Assembly: GCA_033795365.1 (NCBI GenBank)
Contig: JARYGU010000001.1
Span: 248,001 to 312,000 of the forward strand
Direction of reading: 5' to 3'
Origin: JARYGU01 sp033795365
GTDB taxonomy: Bacteria > Pseudomonadota > Alphaproteobacteria > Rhizobiales > Rhizobiaceae
Length of the DNA stretch: 64,000 nt
Part shown: positions 62,831-64,000 of the stretch, piece after piece
Numbering within the stretch: the first letter of the stretch is position 1
How the letters are laid out: every line of letters starts with the position of its first letter
The notes under the pieces: generated by a model
Database searches by the model: none
Seen by the model: only the letters and a program-made list of their open reading frames with translations
What the model was told of the DNA's origin: nothing
Position numbers and translations under genes: made by a program

Positions 62831-64000
62831 TTGAAAAGCAAGAACGCCGAGGCGGCGCGCACGGGCAACGGTCTTTCGAACCGGACCTTGAGCAGCTATG
62901 CGCCGCTCCCCGGCATCGCGGACGAAATGGTCGATATGCATGGCAGCGTGCGTCCGGTCTGGCAGCCGTTTCTTTCCGCTCTCAGCCGAATGGACGAGGG
63001 GGAACTCGGCAACCGTTTCGCTCGAGCCGACCGGTACCTGCGGGATGCCGGCGTCTTCTATCGCGCCTATGGCGGCAAGGACGCTGCCGGTGAACGCGCC
63101 TGGCCGCTTTCCCACATCCCGGTTCTGATCGACGAAAGCGAGTGGGAGGGCCTGGCGCGCGGCCTGACGCAGCGCGCCAATCTGCTCGAAATGATCATTG
63201 CCGACCTCTATGGCCCAAACAGGCTGGTCGCCGAGAGCTTCCTGCCCCCAACCCTCATCGCGTCCAATACGGAATTCCTGCGTCCCCTCGTCGGGACGGC
63301 GCCAGCCGGCGGGCATTTCCTGCATTTCTGTTCCTTCGAGGTCGGCCGCGGACCGGACGGCAACTGGTGGGTTCTTTCGGACCGCACCGAAGCGCCATCG
63401 GGCGCCGGCTTTGCGCTCGAAAACCGCGTCGCGACAACGCGCGCCTTTTCCGATGTCTATGCGGAAACCCATGTCCATCGCCTTGCCGGCTTCTTCGGTG
63501 CCTTTCGCGATGCGCTGCAGGCAAACAGAAGACATCCGGACGAGCGCATAGCGGTGCTCACGCCGGGGCTCGCCAACGAAACCTATTTCGAGCATGCCTA
63601 TATCGCCCGCTATCTCGGTTTCATGCTGCTCGAGGGCGAGGATCTGGCTGTCGTGAACGGCAAGGTCATGGTGCGAACCGTGGCGGGGCTGAAACCCGTA
63701 GGCGTACTCTGGCGCCGGCTGGATGCCTCGTTCGCCGATCCGCTCGAGCTCAATCAGGAATCCCATATCGGCACGCCCGGCATCGTCGAGGCATTGCGGG
63801 AGCGCTCCGTCGGCATCGTCAACGCGCTGGGCTCCGGCATTCTCGAAACGCGTGCGCTGCTTGCATTCACGCCGGCGATCTGCCGGCACCTCCTGGGCGA
63901 GAAGCAGGTTCTGCCAAGCATCGCCACGTGGTGGTGCGGCCAGAAATCCGAACGCGAGCACGTCGCCCGCAATATAGACGGCATGGTCATCGGACCGGCC
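62831..64000 (+). CDS. Circularly permuted ATP-grasp protein (3' end outside window)
   Basis: The visible 390 codons start at a TTG (62831) with AGGAGA eight bases upstream. SSYAPLPGIADEMVDMHGSVRPVWQPFL at the N-terminus, LLEMIIADLYGPNRLV, FCSFEVGRGPDGNWWVLSDRTEAPSGAGFALENR and VLTPGLANETYFEHAYIARYLGFMLLEG match the DUF404/DUF407 circularly permuted ATP-grasp family. These usually neighbour alpha-E and transglutaminase genes and may ligate amino acids or peptides. The enzyme is cut by the window end. Confidence 0.88.
   Translation, partial: MKSKNAEAARTGNGLSNRTLSSYAPLPGIADEMVDMHGSVRPVWQPFLSALSRMDEGELGNRFARADRYLRDAGVFYRAYGGKDAAGERAWPLSHIPVLIDESEWEGLARGLTQRANLLEMIIADLYGPNRLVAESFLPPTLIASNTEFLRPLVGTAPAGGHFLHFCSFEVGRGPDGNWWVLSDRTEAPSGAGFALENRVATTRAFSDVYAETHVHRLAGFFGAFRDALQANRRHPDERIAVLTPGLANETYFEHAYIARYLGFMLLEGEDLAVVNGKVMVRTVAGLKPVGVLWRRLDASFADPLELNQESHIGTPGIVEALRERSVGIVNALGSGILETRALLAFTPAICRHLLGEKQVLPSIATWWCGQKSEREHVARNIDGMVIGPA

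Overview
The window is high-GC, densely packed DNA from an alphaproteobacterium, most likely a member of the Rhizobiaceae (Sinorhizobium/Ensifer/Rhizobium/Agrobacterium type). This follows from the urtABCDE-ureDABC(EFG) layout, with a DUF1272 gene between ureA and ureB and an accessory gene between ureB and ureC, from ExoP/ExoF-like polysaccharide export proteins, and from an RhtX-type siderophore permease. The assignment rests on remembered family features and gene order, not on a database search. No rRNA, tRNA, CRISPR array or insertion sequence was recognised.

Layout. 1-4 kb: the 5' part of an isoprenylcysteine-methyltransferase-like membrane protein, a tiny exported Asp-rich protein, a subtilisin-like (S8) exported protease with a poly-Asp tract, and a divergent ECF sigma/anti-sigma pair. 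4-35 kb: a large exopolysaccharide (EPS) locus of the Wzx/Wzy type. It holds a Wza-like export protein and a Wzc-like co-polymerase, a WecA-like initiating transferase, seven glycosyltransferases, a flippase, a probable polymerase, a pyruvyl transferase, an acetyltransferase, GDP-fucose synthesis (gmd, fcl) and an unusual sugar cassette. That cassette contains an RfbF-like cytidylyltransferase, a C-methyltransferase, a PIG-L deacetylase, an RmlC-like epimerase, a DUF4910 aminopeptidase-like protein, an SDR, an apiosidase-like glycosidase and a GSA-aminomutase-like aminotransferase. Two paralogous LuxR-type regulators with degenerate receivers sit inside the locus. A dienelactone hydrolase of actinobacterial look appears to be an intruder.

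35-39 kb: a TonB-dependent siderophore receptor and an RhtX/FptX-type permease, with a candidate iron-responsive IRO box upstream. 39-57 kb: nitrogen acquisition from urea. A very large sensor kinase, in which an NCS1 purine/cytosine-permease-like transporter domain is fused through an eight-cysteine motif to a hybrid histidine kinase, overlaps its response regulator and is divergent from the urea ABC transporter urtABCDE. A secreted esterase follows, then the urease genes, interrupted by a DUF1272 zinc-ribbon-like protein and a protein that resembles GT29 sialyltransferases.

57-64 kb: a DUF2076 protein; a NitT/TauT-type ABC importer operon ending in a fumarylacetoacetate-hydrolase-family enzyme; a divergent FadR-type GntR regulator with a perfect palindrome just ahead of it; and the start of a circularly permuted ATP-grasp protein cut by the window edge.

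The main items for a second look are the permease-kinase fusion beside the urea genes, the GT29-like protein in the urease operon, the branched-sugar-like cassette with an apiosidase-like enzyme, the pair of phosphorylation-independent LuxR regulators with shared intergenic motifs, and the Asp-to-Glu change at the catalytic triad of the S8 protease.
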